A stretch of 64,000 nt of DNA from NCBI RefSeq assembly GCF_016405145.1, contig NZ_JAEKIA010000008.1:1-64000 (forward strand). Direction: 5' to 3'. Both the position numbers and the translations under genes were made by a program. The number at the start of each line of letters is the position of its first letter. Position 1 is the first letter of the stretch. Under the pieces are notes generated by a model. It was not told the DNA's origin. It did no database searches and saw only the letters and a list, made by a program, of their open reading frames with translations. Below are positions 1 to 8,374 of the stretch, one piece after another. This stretch comes from Schaalia cardiffensis. GTDB lineage: Bacteria; Actinomycetota; Actinomycetes; Actinomycetales; Actinomycetaceae.

Positions 1-80
1 ACGGGCCCACACACTACGACAACGCCTACAGCCCCGACACCGGCTTCCACACCCGAAAAGGCTGGGCCGGACGCACATAA
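1..80 (+). CDS. C-terminal fragment of an unrecognised protein, cut by the window edge
   Basis: The third forward frame is open from the window edge to a TAA at 78-80 and encodes about 25 residues ending in GFHTRKGWAGRT. The composition is protein-like but too short to assign a family. Nothing downstream continues it; a terminator and tRNA gene on the other strand follow. Confidence 0.4.
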   Translation, partial: GPTHYDNAYSPDTGFHTRKGWAGRT

Positions 81-173
81 CCCCCACGACACGCCCGAGC
101 GATGCCACACTTTCCTGCCGGTAACCCTGATCTCGGGGTCGCAAGCGCTCAGCGAGTGGTAGGCGCGCGAAAC

Positions 174-206
174 GGCCCCGCGCAGGTTTTCACCAGACGC
201 GGGGCC
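174..206 (-). terminator. Hairpin downstream of tRNA-Ala
   Basis: GGCCCCGCG at 174 pairs perfectly with CGCGGGGCC ending at 206 around a 15-base loop. It lies just beyond the 3' end of the leftward tRNA-Ala gene, so it is a probable intrinsic terminator, though there is no strong T-run. Confidence 0.6.
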
Positions 207-219
207 TCTTCTCTTCTTG

Positions 220-292
220 TGGAGCTAAGGGGATTCGAACCCCTGACCTTCTCATTGCGAACGAGACGCGCTACCAACTGCGCCATAGCCCC
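220..292 (-). tRNA. tRNA-Ala (anticodon CGC)
   Basis: The reverse complement folds as a complete 73-nt cloverleaf. The acceptor arm is GGGGCTA/TAGCTCC, the T arm contains GGTTCGAATCC, and the anticodon stem TCTCG/TGAGA has loop TTCGCAA, giving anticodon CGC (alanine, GCG codons). CCA is not encoded. A GC-rich hairpin follows. Confidence 0.95.
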
Positions 293-299
293 AAGTACT

Positions 300-934
300 C
301 ATCCAGCATAACACCACCCTCACGGCTTCGGTGAAATCGAAAACCCGCGAACTGGGTCACCCTCGCGAAGAGAAGTTGAGATAGGGGTGGCAAGCATTCA
401 TGTCAAGGGGTGGCGGGCATTGAGTCAAAGTCCCGCTCGCTAGATTCACGCTGGCAACGCAGATCGCGCCGATAGGCTCCGAGCACAGTGGGGCTCTTCC
501 GGTGCTCATTCAGTAAGAACCGCGAGGGCGCAGGCATGCTGCGAACACCAATGGAGACCCCACGAAGGAACGGGGGAGTTTGCAGCGGCTCAATCGCCAG
601 TCAGTGTCGAACGGAAGCGCCCACAAAAGGGGCAGGGACGCTTGTGCGCGACCTCGCCTCTTGCAGCGAAGAATCAGGAGTTCACAGCATCTTTCGGCTC
701 AGATCATCCGATCATTTGTAGTTTCCTGTCAGCTTTCACGCAGCCCCTCGACTCGGGATGCCCGTTGAATCGCAGCTGGCCGCTGGCTCTCACGAAAACC
801 CCTGCTCGCGCAGCTGAGCGACCCAATCGACGCTCAGTGTCGAATGGGTGCCGTTCAATGCTGAACGAGAGCTCCCACAAAAGGACGGGGGCACTCAGAA
901 GCGGCCCCCTCCTTCATGGCAAAAGTTCAGCGAC
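300..934. other. Non-coding stretch with a diverged duplication
   Basis: I see no convincing gene here. Two blocks, about 582-640 and 809-890, share the order 'CAATCG ... TCAGTGTCGAA ... CCCACAAAAGG' with small insertions, so they look like an old local duplication. The open frames are short, overlap on both strands and lack ribosome binding sites. The block lies downstream of the leftward sepX-like gene. Confidence 0.5.
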
Positions 935-2056
935 TCATTGTGCCCTGCGCGAGTCGAGAACGGAGTCCAAGTCGAGCGCGACCGCTTGATCCGCGACGAC
1001 ATCCTCCGTCGAAAGCGCGTTCGCCCCGGAGACGCTCGCCTGCAAAGGACGAGCCGGGACGCGAGCGTCAACCTTCGGGATGCCCCGAAGATCCGTGTCG
1101 GCGTGAACTGCGCGCCCCACGACTCGGCCGCGCATCGCATATGAGGGAGCTGGGATGGATTTCACCGACCACGTGCACCGTTCCACCGAAGCCGTCGCGG
1201 GAATCGGATCAGGGTCGCTTCCCCGCTCTTTCGCCTCGGCTTCCCGCTCTTCAGCCTCGACCTTGCTCACTTCAGCCGAAGCTTCGACGACCTCATCGGC
1301 ACGGGTTTCTCGAGAGGGTGCGACCACAGCGATTGCCTCTGCTGGCCGCTCAATGACTTCGTTCGCGCGGGCCTCAACAGCTGCGCGAAGGAGTGCGAGA
1401 GCGGCAGAATCGCTCGGCGGTTCAGTCGCCGCTGCATCCTCATCCTCGTTTTCGCCTCTCGGAGCGGAGGACTTCTTCACGCGTCGCTCAGGAGCCTGGG
1501 TGCGCAGCTCGTTGAGGAGTTCAAGCTCAGCAGCGCCAATTTTCTCGGAATGGATCGCGGCGATTCGCGAAGCGACAAGGGAGGCTGTGAGCAGCGATGC
1601 CGGGATCAATGTCCACGCCCAGGAGATTGAAGCCGCAACGACCGCCCCAGCGACGATGAGGGTGAAGAAGGCAAGAATCGCAGATACGAGGAGGCGACGC
1701 CGACCGGCAGCGGCCTCGGCCGCGAGTCGCGCGGCTCGACGAGCACGCAGCCTGGCGATTTCTTTCACCGCCGCGCTGCCACGACGATCAACGCGAGTTG
1801 CGGAGTTCTTCGCGGAAGGCTGAGCCATGACGCCTCCATTCGTTTCGGGGAGAGTCCGTTTTCGTGCGAGAAGAGGTCCGGTGGATTTCCCGCACGCTTC
1901 GACTTCCCGAGGGTCGTTCGTCAGGAGTCTGAGGTGCTCGGAGAATCGGTCGTTCTCACGGTTCTGAGTGATCGCGGTACGACGGGCAACGAGCAGAGGA
2001 ATCAAACCGAACAGCGCGAATACCGCTGCAACGATGATGACTCCACCTAACTCCAC
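935..2056 (-). CDS. sepX: SepX/GlpR-type actinobacterial division membrane protein
   Basis: This 373-aa membrane protein has an N-terminal transmembrane helix (about residues 3-24), a basic Arg/Ala-rich stretch, two further helices (about 122-166), and a long acidic Ala/Glu-rich cytoplasmic tail. The sequence alone would say only 'membrane protein', but the order galU-glp-rimJ-this gene is the conserved actinobacterial arrangement in which the last gene encodes SepX (Streptomyces), also called GlpR (Corynebacterium). That protein is a membrane receptor for the gephyrin-like Glp and acts in septation and polar growth. The start is GTG at 2056, with TAGCGT six bases upstream and no Shine-Dalgarno, which suggests a separate leaderless transcript. 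The assignment rests mainly on synteny and topology. Confidence 0.6.
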   Translation of the reverse strand: MELGGVIIVAAVFALFGLIPLLVARRTAITQNRENDRFSEHLRLLTNDPREVEACGKSTGPLLARKRTLPETNGGVMAQPSAKNSATRVDRRGSAAVKEIARLRARRAARLAAEAAAGRRRLLVSAILAFFTLIVAGAVVAASISWAWTLIPASLLTASLVASRIAAIHSEKIGAAELELLNELRTQAPERRVKKSSAPRGENEDEDAAATEPPSDSAALALLRAAVEARANEVIERPAEAIAVVAPSRETRADEVVEASAEVSKVEAEEREAEAKERGSDPDPIPATASVERCTWSVKSIPAPSYAMRGRVVGRAVHADTDLRGIPKVDARVPARPLQASVSGANALSTEDVVADQAVALDLDSVLDSRRAQ

Positions 2057-2068
2057 AGGGCCACGCTA
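2057..2068 (-). promoter_or_regulatory. -10 box for leaderless sepX transcript
   Basis: On the minus strand TAGCGT (2063-2068) stands exactly six bases before the GTG start at 2056. This spacing places the transcription start at or next to the start codon. No ribosome binding site is present. Confidence 0.5.
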
Positions 2069-2380
2069 TGCGTTTTCTGTCCCCAGGAGGCGGTGGCACG
2101 CTCGCGTGTTGGCTGTCCCCATTCGCGCCACATTCACAATTGTCACACCAGCAACACAAGCCCCATTTCGGATCTCTCATAGGGCAGTTCGCAGCATGTA
2201 CGGCTCAGCCCCGAGACTGCCCGTAGAGGCAACGACGAAGAGGAGCGCGGGCGCTCTTCCGACAAGCGGCAGAGATTGAAGCGAATGAAAGCCCAACCCC
2301 GAACGAACGGGAAGCAAGGAAGACGGAAAGAAAGCAACGGCCCTTCTTCCACCTCGTGTCTCTTCCACTTCATTTTGCCA

Positions 2381-2460
2381 CCAGGGTTAGTCGTCCTCGT
2401 CACGCTGCACCAGGATCCGTCATCCTCGTCACGCCTCCACCAGGATCAGTCGTCCTCGGC
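2381..2460 (-). repeat. Three 29-30 bp repeats copying the rimJ stop region
   Basis: Read on the minus strand, GAGGACGACTGATCCTGG (the last codons and stop of the acetyltransferase) is followed by GAGGATGACGGATCCTGG and GAGGACGACTAACCCTGG at 29-30 bp steps. The first unit is inside the gene and the others are non-coding. The rest of the 2057-2445 gap shows no gene. Confidence 0.75.
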
Positions 2461-3213
2461 AAGAATCCGCGAGCGCACGAGCCCGCCCTCGGGAAGCGAT
2501 TCACGGTCGATCGAAAAGCAGAGGTGATCCGCCCACGCGCCGTTAATATGCATGAAACGAGGACGCAGCCCCTCTTCCCTCAAGCCAAGGCGCCGACACA
2601 CTCCAAGGGATCGTTCGTTCTCGGGGCACACATCGACTTCAACACGATGAAGCCCGAGTTCCCCGATTACGAGATCAATGACCATCGCACTTCCAAGAGC
2701 TCCCAGTCCACGACCGACAAAGTCACGCGCGAGCCAATAGCCGAGCATCCCCTGTGACATCGCACCCCAGACCACGTTCGACACGGAGAACTGACCGGCA
2801 AGGACACCATCAACCTCGCACGCCAGAATGAGGGCTCGCCCGCGCTTTTGTTCTCGGTCGATTCTTCGCGCGTACTCCCCCAGGTCCGGGATGGGCTCAT
2901 CGCTTTCGGGCGGCATGCTCGCTTCCCAACGGCGCAGCCATTGCGCATTGTCCTGCCTAAGGGCATCAATGCGGAAGTGATCCCTTCCCCAGGCCGGGCG
3001 GATAAGGACAGAGTCGATCCTCCGCGTTTCTCGGGACGAGGGCGACCCTTCTACTCCCAAGCGCGAGTCAACACGTTCTAAAGCTTCAGGAGGCATCGGC
3101 CTGGGGGCGTGCAAGAGTTTCTGCTCGAGAGGATCAAAGACCTCGAGGCGGAGCGCATCAAGAGGCCGCCCCCAGACTCGCGCGAAGGGACGCGCAAGGC
3201 AGTCAAGCTTCAT
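2446..3213 (-). CDS. rimJ: GNAT N-acetyltransferase, RimJ-like
   Basis: A 255-aa GCN5-related acetyltransferase of the RimJ/RimL type that would move acetyl from acetyl-CoA to a protein N-terminus or small amine. The second half carries the GNAT core, including the stretch MLGYWLARDFVGRGLGALG around the acetyl-CoA loop, and LGLHRVEVDVCPENERS followed by GVCRRLGLREEG. The ATG at 3213 is preferred over upstream in-frame starts because a GGAGG motif sits six bases before it. It lies between glp and the sepX-like gene, the usual place for rimJ in this division-linked actinobacterial cluster. The substrate is unknown. Confidence 0.8.
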   Translation of the reverse strand: MKLDCLARPFARVWGRPLDALRLEVFDPLEQKLLHAPRPMPPEALERVDSRLGVEGSPSSRETRRIDSVLIRPAWGRDHFRIDALRQDNAQWLRRWEASMPPESDEPIPDLGEYARRIDREQKRGRALILACEVDGVLAGQFSVSNVVWGAMSQGMLGYWLARDFVGRGLGALGSAMVIDLVIGELGLHRVEVDVCPENERSLGVCRRLGLREEGLRPRFMHINGAWADHLCFSIDRESLPEGGLVRSRILAEDD

Positions 3214-3462
3214 CTCCACCTCCGAGTACAACACTTTCACAGGCCCATAGCCACATGACGCCAGGAAGGAAAGCTGATCCGAAGCGGGCGCGACGCCATG
3301 AACGAGCCCGCGCCCACGTGACACCAGGAAGGAAAGGGACGAGGCCGCTTCGTCGATGCCGACAATTCAGGCTCGCACTCTTTAGAGCACAGCATCCGGC
3401 GGCCTGACTGCTGCGCCTCACACAATGCCCACAAACACACTGCGTAAAAACGCGCGGCCCCC

Positions 3463-4692
3463 TCATTCGAGCACGAGGCATTGCAGCATGTCGCCGACAC
3501 GCACATTCGTCGTCGCCTCAGGCACGACCGCGAGCGCGTTCGACTCGGCGAGCGCGGAGAGGAGAAGCGACGCGGGCGCCCCCATAACCTTCGCCTGATA
3601 GCCATTCCTCGGGTCACCGACGAGACGCACCCGAACGAACTCGCGCCGTCCTCTGGGTGAATACCAGGCGCGGTCGACCGCGGCCTTCACTGAAGGACGG
3701 GTCAGCTGCGTCCACCCCTGCATGTGACGCAGGGCCGGACGGACGAACACCTCGAAACACACCTGCGCGGACACCGGATCGCCGGGCAGGCAGAAGATCG
3801 GGATGCCCCCCTTGCCGTCCTCGTCCCCACCGACGGTGCCGACACCGAGGATGTGCCCGGGCCAGGCGGCGACACTATCGAAACGAACAGTGCCAAGGAC
3901 GGAAAGGACCTCACGGACCGTGTCCCCTGAGCCGTAGGAGATACCCCCGGTCGTGAGGACCAAATCTGCACGTACGAGCTGGTCTTCAATGGTCTCGCGG
4001 AGCAGATGCGGTTCATCCGGGACGGCGGCAACCCGGAAAGTCTGCGCACCAGCATCGGCAACCGCAGTCGACAAGGCATGCCCATTCGCATCGAAAACGG
4101 TGCCCGGGCGGGCTTTCGAGCCTGGTTCAACGATCTCGTCGCCAATTGAGAGGATGACGATCCGTGGGCGCGGGTGGACGAGAACGCGCGAGCGGCCGAC
4201 TCCAGCGAGGAGTGCGACTTGGCGTGCGCCGACCCGCGTGCCCTTGCGCAAGACGACCTCGCCGCGTTCAACGTCCTCAGCGCGACGACGAATGTTCTCA
4301 CCAATGGCCGACTGGGTGCGCACACGCACCTTCGCGAGGCCACGATCCGTGAAGTCCAAGGCGATGACCGAGTCCGAGCCGGCGGGCATCGGCGCCCCCG
4401 AGGCAATGCGGATCGCAGAACCCGGGACGAGGGCGGCCGGGTTGACGTCTCCGGCGCGGATCTCCTCCGTGACGGGCAGCTCGACCTCCTCCTTGGGGCG
4501 AGCTCCCGCGAGGTCCTCGGATCGAACTGCGTAGCCGTCGCAGGCGGCGAGGTCGGCGACTGGCAGGTCAAAGGGCGCTTCAACGTCTTCTGCGAGGACG
4601 CAGGAGACAGCGTCGGCGAGTTGAACCTCCAGAGGGGGCTGCTGGCCGACTGCTGCGAGACAGTCCTGGTAGAAATCGGCGACGGTCCTCAT
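3463..4692 (-). CDS. glp: Glp, gephyrin-like MoeA-family protein
   Basis: This 409-aa protein has complete MoeA architecture: the N-terminal MoeA domains (about 1-150), a MoCF_biosynth domain (about 175-320, with TTGGISYGSGDT) and the C-terminal beta domain (about 330-405). True MoeA inserts molybdenum into molybdopterin. Actinobacterial paralogues beside galU and sepX act instead as Glp, a gephyrin-like division scaffold that binds FtsZ and the membrane receptor GlpR/SepX. Two hints favour Glp: the genomic context, and Ser in place of the first acidic residue of the usual G-[DE]-x-D loop. No other molybdenum-cofactor gene is in the window. ATG at 4692 overlaps the galU stop by four bases, implying translational coupling. 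A MoeA role cannot be excluded. Confidence 0.75.
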   Translation of the reverse strand: MRTVADFYQDCLAAVGQQPPLEVQLADAVSCVLAEDVEAPFDLPVADLAACDGYAVRSEDLAGARPKEEVELPVTEEIRAGDVNPAALVPGSAIRIASGAPMPAGSDSVIALDFTDRGLAKVRVRTQSAIGENIRRRAEDVERGEVVLRKGTRVGARQVALLAGVGRSRVLVHPRPRIVILSIGDEIVEPGSKARPGTVFDANGHALSTAVADAGAQTFRVAAVPDEPHLLRETIEDQLVRADLVLTTGGISYGSGDTVREVLSVLGTVRFDSVAAWPGHILGVGTVGGDEDGKGGIPIFCLPGDPVSAQVCFEVFVRPALRHMQGWTQLTRPSVKAAVDRAWYSPRGRREFVRVRLVGDPRNGYQAKVMGAPASLLLSALAESNALAVVPEATTNVRVGDMLQCLVLE

Positions 4693-5618
4693 TGAGCTCC
4701 ATCCAATTCGTTCTTAAGGAAGGCGCGCAGCTCCGCGCCCAATTCCGGGTTCTCGAGGGCGAAGGCAATAGTCGCCTTGAGGTATCCGAGCTTGTCACCC
4801 GTGTCGAAGCGACGCTCGTCAATGACGACGCCGTACACGCCACCACCCTCTTCGGCGGGCAGATCAATCATCTTCGCGTAGCCGTCGGTGAGTTGGTACT
4901 CGTTATTCGCTCCCGGTTCGATGGTTTCGAGCGCGTCAAACACGGCGGCGTCCAAAACGTAGCGGCCAATGACGGCGTATTCGGACTTCACATCCTCCAG
5001 CTTCGGCTTCTCGACGACCTCGTCGATGCGCACGAGCGCGCCCTGAGCGAGCTGAACTCCCTCGGGAATGTCGATGGGGGTGCAGGCGACGGAGGCGTAG
5101 GCGGTCGCCTGCTCACGAGTGACTTTCGTGAGGGCGATGACGCTGCCGCCGAGGGCTGCGCGCACTTCGATCATGCGGCGCAGGAGCTGAGCGCCGGGCT
5201 CCATGAGGTCGTCGGGCAGCATGACGACGAAGGGCGCGTCTCCAACATGGGCCTTCGCCTGAAGGATCGCGTGGCCGAGCCCCAGCGGATGTCCTTGGCG
5301 GACCGAGTGAACGCCAGGCAGCTCCTGATATTCCTTGACGAGGGCGAGAAAAGTGTCCTTCCCGGCTTTTTCAAGCTCGGACTCCAGAGCGGGATCCGCA
5401 TCGAAGTAGTCTTCGATTGACTGTTTTCCGGCGCGCGTGATGAAGAGAACATCTTCGAGGCCAGCATCGTGGAGCTCACGCATGATGTAGTCGATGGCGG
5501 GCCGGTCAACGATCGGCAGCATCTCCTTCGGGACTGCTTTCGTAACCGGGAGGAACCGCGTGCCGCGTCCTGCTGCTGGGATCACTGCGTGGGCGACGGG
5601 GGGCTTCTGCTCTGTCAT
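4689..5618 (-). CDS. galU: UTP-glucose-1-phosphate uridylyltransferase
   Basis: Makes UDP-glucose from UTP and glucose-1-phosphate for wall and exopolysaccharide precursors. The 309-aa protein opens with the nucleotidyltransferase signature AGRGTRFLPVTKAVPKEML, then VDRPAIDYIM, the LPDDL metal-binding loop and VVEKPKLE, all typical of bacterial GalU at normal length. The ATG at 5618 (MTEQKPP) is chosen because TAGTGT lies seven bases upstream with no Shine-Dalgarno; an in-frame GTG three codons earlier is the alternative. It is first in the leftward galU-glp-rimJ-sepX cluster and diverges from the folate gene. Confidence 0.93.
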   Translation of the reverse strand: MTEQKPPVAHAVIPAAGRGTRFLPVTKAVPKEMLPIVDRPAIDYIMRELHDAGLEDVLFITRAGKQSIEDYFDADPALESELEKAGKDTFLALVKEYQELPGVHSVRQGHPLGLGHAILQAKAHVGDAPFVVMLPDDLMEPGAQLLRRMIEVRAALGGSVIALTKVTREQATAYASVACTPIDIPEGVQLAQGALVRIDEVVEKPKLEDVKSEYAVIGRYVLDAAVFDALETIEPGANNEYQLTDGYAKMIDLPAEEGGGVYGVVIDERRFDTGDKLGYLKATIAFALENPELGAELRAFLKNELDGAQ

Positions 5619-5653
5619 GATGACCACACTAGCGAGGAGGAAGGAGAATCTGC

Positions 5654-6331
5654 GTGTGCGACGAGCGTAAACAGGCGATCCGTCAACAGGCCCGTTCGAA
5701 GCGACATGAGCGTCGAGAACACGAATTGGCAGCTCGCGGCCTTGAAACCGGGGCTGGTAAGGGGGCCTTCTCCCCTGCTGAAACGTTGCCCTGCGAGATT
5801 CACCCGGAGGGCCCTGCTCTGATGGAAGCCTGGAGGGGGCTCCTCCACTCCCTTCACCTGACCTATGCCGATCTTCTTCCCGCTTTGTTCCTGCCTACTC
5901 CTACAGAGCCCGATATTCGTCTGCTCTTCGGCACTGTTTCCCATTGTCTTGTGCCAGCCCTCGTCGGTAAGGACGGGTGTCGCTTACCTGATCCGGCGTG
6001 GGTGATGTGGGACGCGCCTTCCGTGGAGGCTCTGCCACGTCCGCTCGAGATCCTGGGTGCACCGATGCGCCCTGAGGTTCTGCGACAAGCAGATATTGTC
6101 CTCCTTCCCGCGCTCGCAGTCGACGAGGACGGGACTCGGATCGGTCAAGGCGGAGGATGGTACGACCGTGCGCTCCGACATGCGCGTCCGGGCGCGCCGA
6201 TCGTCGCTGTGATCTTCGATGATGAGTGGAGCGCTCAGCCTCTGCCTCGTCTGTCTCATGACATCCCCGTTGACGCGGTTGTGACTCCCGGCGGGTTCAG
6301 GATTCTCACAAGCGATCTGTCCTCTGTTTGA
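5654..6331 (+). CDS. 5-formyltetrahydrofolate cyclo-ligase
   Basis: ATP-dependent conversion of 5-formyl-THF to 5,10-methenyl-THF in one-carbon metabolism. The 225-aa product shows the family phosphate-binding loop GQGGGWYDR near residue 170, an ADIVLLPALAVD strand, and the C-terminal IPVDAVVTPGG. The N-terminal third is longer and less conserved than usual. The start is GTG at 5654 with AAGGAG seven bases upstream. The gene is divergent from galU, and about 240 bases separate it from the next gene on the same strand. Confidence 0.88.
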   Translation: MCDERKQAIRQQARSKRHERREHELAARGLETGAGKGAFSPAETLPCEIHPEGPALMEAWRGLLHSLHLTYADLLPALFLPTPTEPDIRLLFGTVSHCLVPALVGKDGCRLPDPAWVMWDAPSVEALPRPLEILGAPMRPEVLRQADIVLLPALAVDEDGTRIGQGGGWYDRALRHARPGAPIVAVIFDDEWSAQPLPRLSHDIPVDAVVTPGGFRILTSDLSSV

Positions 6332-6571
6332 GGGTTCGTCCTCGCGCTTGTCGGGGCCGGTTTTCTTTCGTGTCAGGCCCCTTCTTCGCGCGCCGATTCT
6401 CAGCGCTTCCTCATGTCATCCACAAGCTTGTGTTGCCTCCTGCCTGCTGTTGGGGGCCTTGCCATGAGGTGCTTCCCCGTGTCGTCCACAAGCTCCCATT
6501 ACCCCTTTCACTATTCACAGCTGCACCGACACGCCCTCGTCGATCGGGCATGGGCATTCTTCAATGAGGCC

Positions 6572-7192
6572 ATGCCTTCTTCTCTTCGCCGTCTCACACC
6601 CACTGTCCTGCTCGTCCTCGCCTTGGTCATGGCTCTTGGTGCTCTGATCATGGGAGTCCTGCCCGCTCGAGGCCATCATCCGGTCCTAGTCCTTTCACGC
6701 GACCTTTCGAAAGGAGATGCCTTCGGCCCCGAGGTCGTGCGAAACCTCGAGGTTTCCGATGAACTGTTTCCCGCAGACGCTCTCGCCCCGGGAACACCCC
6801 TGCCGGACAAATGGCCGTCCGAACCGGTGAAAGCGGGAACGATCCTGAGCGAATCTGTGCTTGCGGGCTCCGCTTTAGGCCGGGAATTGGCGCCGGATGA
6901 ATCCCTCGTCACCCTCATGTTCGATCAGTCACGCCTGCCCCCTGTAGAAGCCGGTGACGTGGCGGATCTGTGGGCTCTTTCAGGGGAGTGTGATCAATCC
7001 GGCTGTGCTTCTCGAAGAGTCGCGACGAATGCTCGCATATCCTCGATTTCGGTCAAAGACGCCCCAGCTTGGGATTCGTCGACGAGTGTCCGCCTTGACC
7101 TGATCATCAAGTCAACGCAAGTCGAATCGCTGCTCGGATATTCCGGAGCTGGGGCACTCAGCCTCGCATTGAGTTCATCTCACAAGGGATAG
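6572..7192 (+). CDS. SAF-domain membrane-anchored protein (CpaB/RcpC-like)
   Basis: This 206-aa protein has one N-terminal transmembrane helix (about residues 8-30) followed by a SAF domain containing the VLVLSRDLSKGDAFGPEVV stretch. The rest, roughly residues 110-206, is extracytoplasmic and small-residue-rich. SAF proteins of this shape include the pilus assembly protein CpaB/RcpC, but no pilus genes are nearby, so its role is open. The ATG at 6572 places the helix at the N-terminus; an upstream extension would add low-quality sequence. The mscL start lies 27 bases after its stop, so the two are probably co-transcribed. Confidence 0.72.
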   Translation: MPSSLRRLTPTVLLVLALVMALGALIMGVLPARGHHPVLVLSRDLSKGDAFGPEVVRNLEVSDELFPADALAPGTPLPDKWPSEPVKAGTILSESVLAGSALGRELAPDESLVTLMFDQSRLPPVEAGDVADLWALSGECDQSGCASRRVATNARISSISVKDAPAWDSSTSVRLDLIIKSTQVESLLGYSGAGALSLALSSSHKG

Positions 7193-7218
7193 CGGGGCAT
7201 CCCGCTGAGGAGAACACA

Positions 7219-7605
7219 ATGATTCAGGGTTTCAAGGAATTCATTTCGAAGGGCAATGTGCTCGATCTTGCCGTCGCTGTCATCATCGGTGCGAGCTTCA
7301 CCCCGATCGTCAAGTCGGTCACCGATGTCATCATGGGCATCATCGGCGCCGTTGTCGGCCAGCCGAACTTCGATTCGGTCCTCCAGTTCTCAATCAACGG
7401 CTCGGATCCGATTCAGCCGGGAACCATTATCACCGCGATTGTGAACTTCCTTCTCGTGGCCTTCGCCCTCTATTTCGCGATCGTCGTGCCGATGAACGCG
7501 CTCAAGAAGCGCAGGGCCAAAGAAGAGGCCGAAAAGGTCGAGGAGGTCTCCAAGGAGGTCAAGCTCCTCGGCGAGATCCGCGATCTGCTCGCCGAGAAGA
7601 ACTGA
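7219..7605 (+). CDS. mscL: Large-conductance mechanosensitive channel MscL
   Basis: The 128-aa protein has the standard MscL layout: the amphipathic N-terminus GFKEFISKGNVLDLAVAVII leading into TM1, a periplasmic loop, TM2 (about 68-92) and a charged C-terminal helix. The homopentamer opens under membrane tension to release solutes during osmotic downshift. GAGGAG lies eight bases before ATG 7219. A strong hairpin follows the stop, so this ends the transcription unit begun by the SAF-domain gene. Confidence 0.95.
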   Translation: MIQGFKEFISKGNVLDLAVAVIIGASFTPIVKSVTDVIMGIIGAVVGQPNFDSVLQFSINGSDPIQPGTIITAIVNFLLVAFALYFAIVVPMNALKKRRAKEEAEKVEEVSKEVKLLGEIRDLLAEKN

Positions 7606-7657
7606 TTCTTCTCAATGGAGTAACGCCCCGGGCGGCGCGACTCAAGGAGAGAGCCAT

Positions 7658-7691
7658 AAGGGGCTTCGCACTGTCAGGTGCGGGGCCCCTT
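7658..7691 (+). terminator. Hairpin downstream of mscL
   Basis: AAGGGGCTTCGCAC pairs with GTGCGGGGCCCCTT around a short loop. It lies about 50 bases after the mscL stop. There is no U-run, which is common in this phylum. Confidence 0.7.
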
Positions 7692-7781
7692 CGCATCGAA
7701 GGGGGAAGAGATTGAAAGGTCTTCTCGTATACGCGGGACCGAAGCACGTTGGACGGTGAATAGCGTGAGTGCGTGACTGGA

Positions 7782-7931
7782 GGAGCCCACGCGCACCGGC
7801 GGGGATCAGCGCCCGCCAACGTGAAGGTCGGCGGCCAGGTCAGGAGCCCACGCGCACCGGCGAGGACGAGGCGGAACCACGAAACCCCGTATCGCCTGCG
7901 CAGGGAATCCACGCGCACGGGCGGGGACGCG
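7782..7931. repeat. Three degenerate repeats at exact 61-bp steps, CRISPR I-E-like
   Basis: GGAGCCCACGCGCACCGGCG begins at 7782 and again at 7843, and a diverged copy containing CCACGCGCACGGGCGGGG begins at 7904. The steps are exactly 61 bp. Each copy is about 28 bases and can form a CCC(A)CGC/GCGGGG hairpin, and the intervening 32-33 bases are unrelated. This is the geometry of a type I-E CRISPR array, and the hairpin resembles I-E repeats. There are no cas genes or leader nearby and the repeats vary, so it is either an array relic or a local duplication. Confidence 0.5.
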
Positions 7932-7984
7932 AGAATGCTCCTCGTGGTGCTCCCCGGTACAACACACGCGCATGCCGGATTCAC

Positions 7985-8086
7985 AGGCTCCCAGCATCCG
8001 AATCACAGTGAGGGCGTTCGACTCATATTGGGAGCATCCGAGTCACGCTCCCGGCGTCCGAGTCACACGGGGAGTCTATGAATCAT
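7985..8086 (-). repeat. Four to five copies of a TGACTCGGATGC-type unit beyond a stop codon
   Basis: On the minus strand the stop region of the small 95-aa gene (TGAATGATTC) is followed by TGACTCGGACGCCGGGAG, TGACTCGGATGCTCCC, TGAGTCGAACGCCCTC and TGATTCGGATGCTGGGAG. The spacing is irregular (about 20-35 bp). Each unit begins with TGA plus TC. Confidence 0.6.
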
Positions 8087-8374
8087 TCAGGTGCGGACTT
8101 GCGCGTGCGGGGGCACATTCTCCATGAGGCGCCGATCATTCGCCCCGTCCCCACGATCGGGTGAATCGCGCATTGAACCAGGACGAATATCTGCGTCCGT
8201 CACCCGGTCCTCCCAAGAGGGGGCGAGTCCCTTGTCAATCAGCTGCTGGTCAACATCTGATACGAAGGTGGCGACACGGCGGCGCCTCCCCCGCCTCGCA
8301 CCTACACCCCGGCTCTGACCAGGGACAGCCCCGAGGGGGGCGGCTTCATCCTCGGAGTGAAGCTCCTCGCTCAT
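8087..8374 (-). CDS. Small hypothetical protein coupled to the helicase-like gene
   Basis: This 95-aa unrecognised protein has an acidic N-terminus (SEELHSEDEAAP), a central Arg-rich block (GARRGRRRR) and a moderately conserved-looking VATFVSDVDQQLIDKGL segment. No membrane helix or signal peptide is present. Adjacent ATG codons at 8377 and 8374 overlap the stop of the 1417-aa gene. GGAGGA suits the second ATG (four bases). The overlap suggests coupled translation and a related role, but the function is unknown. Confidence 0.6.
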   Translation of the reverse strand: MSEELHSEDEAAPLGAVPGQSRGVGARRGRRRRVATFVSDVDQQLIDKGLAPSWEDRVTDADIRPGSMRDSPDRGDGANDRRLMENVPPHAQVRT

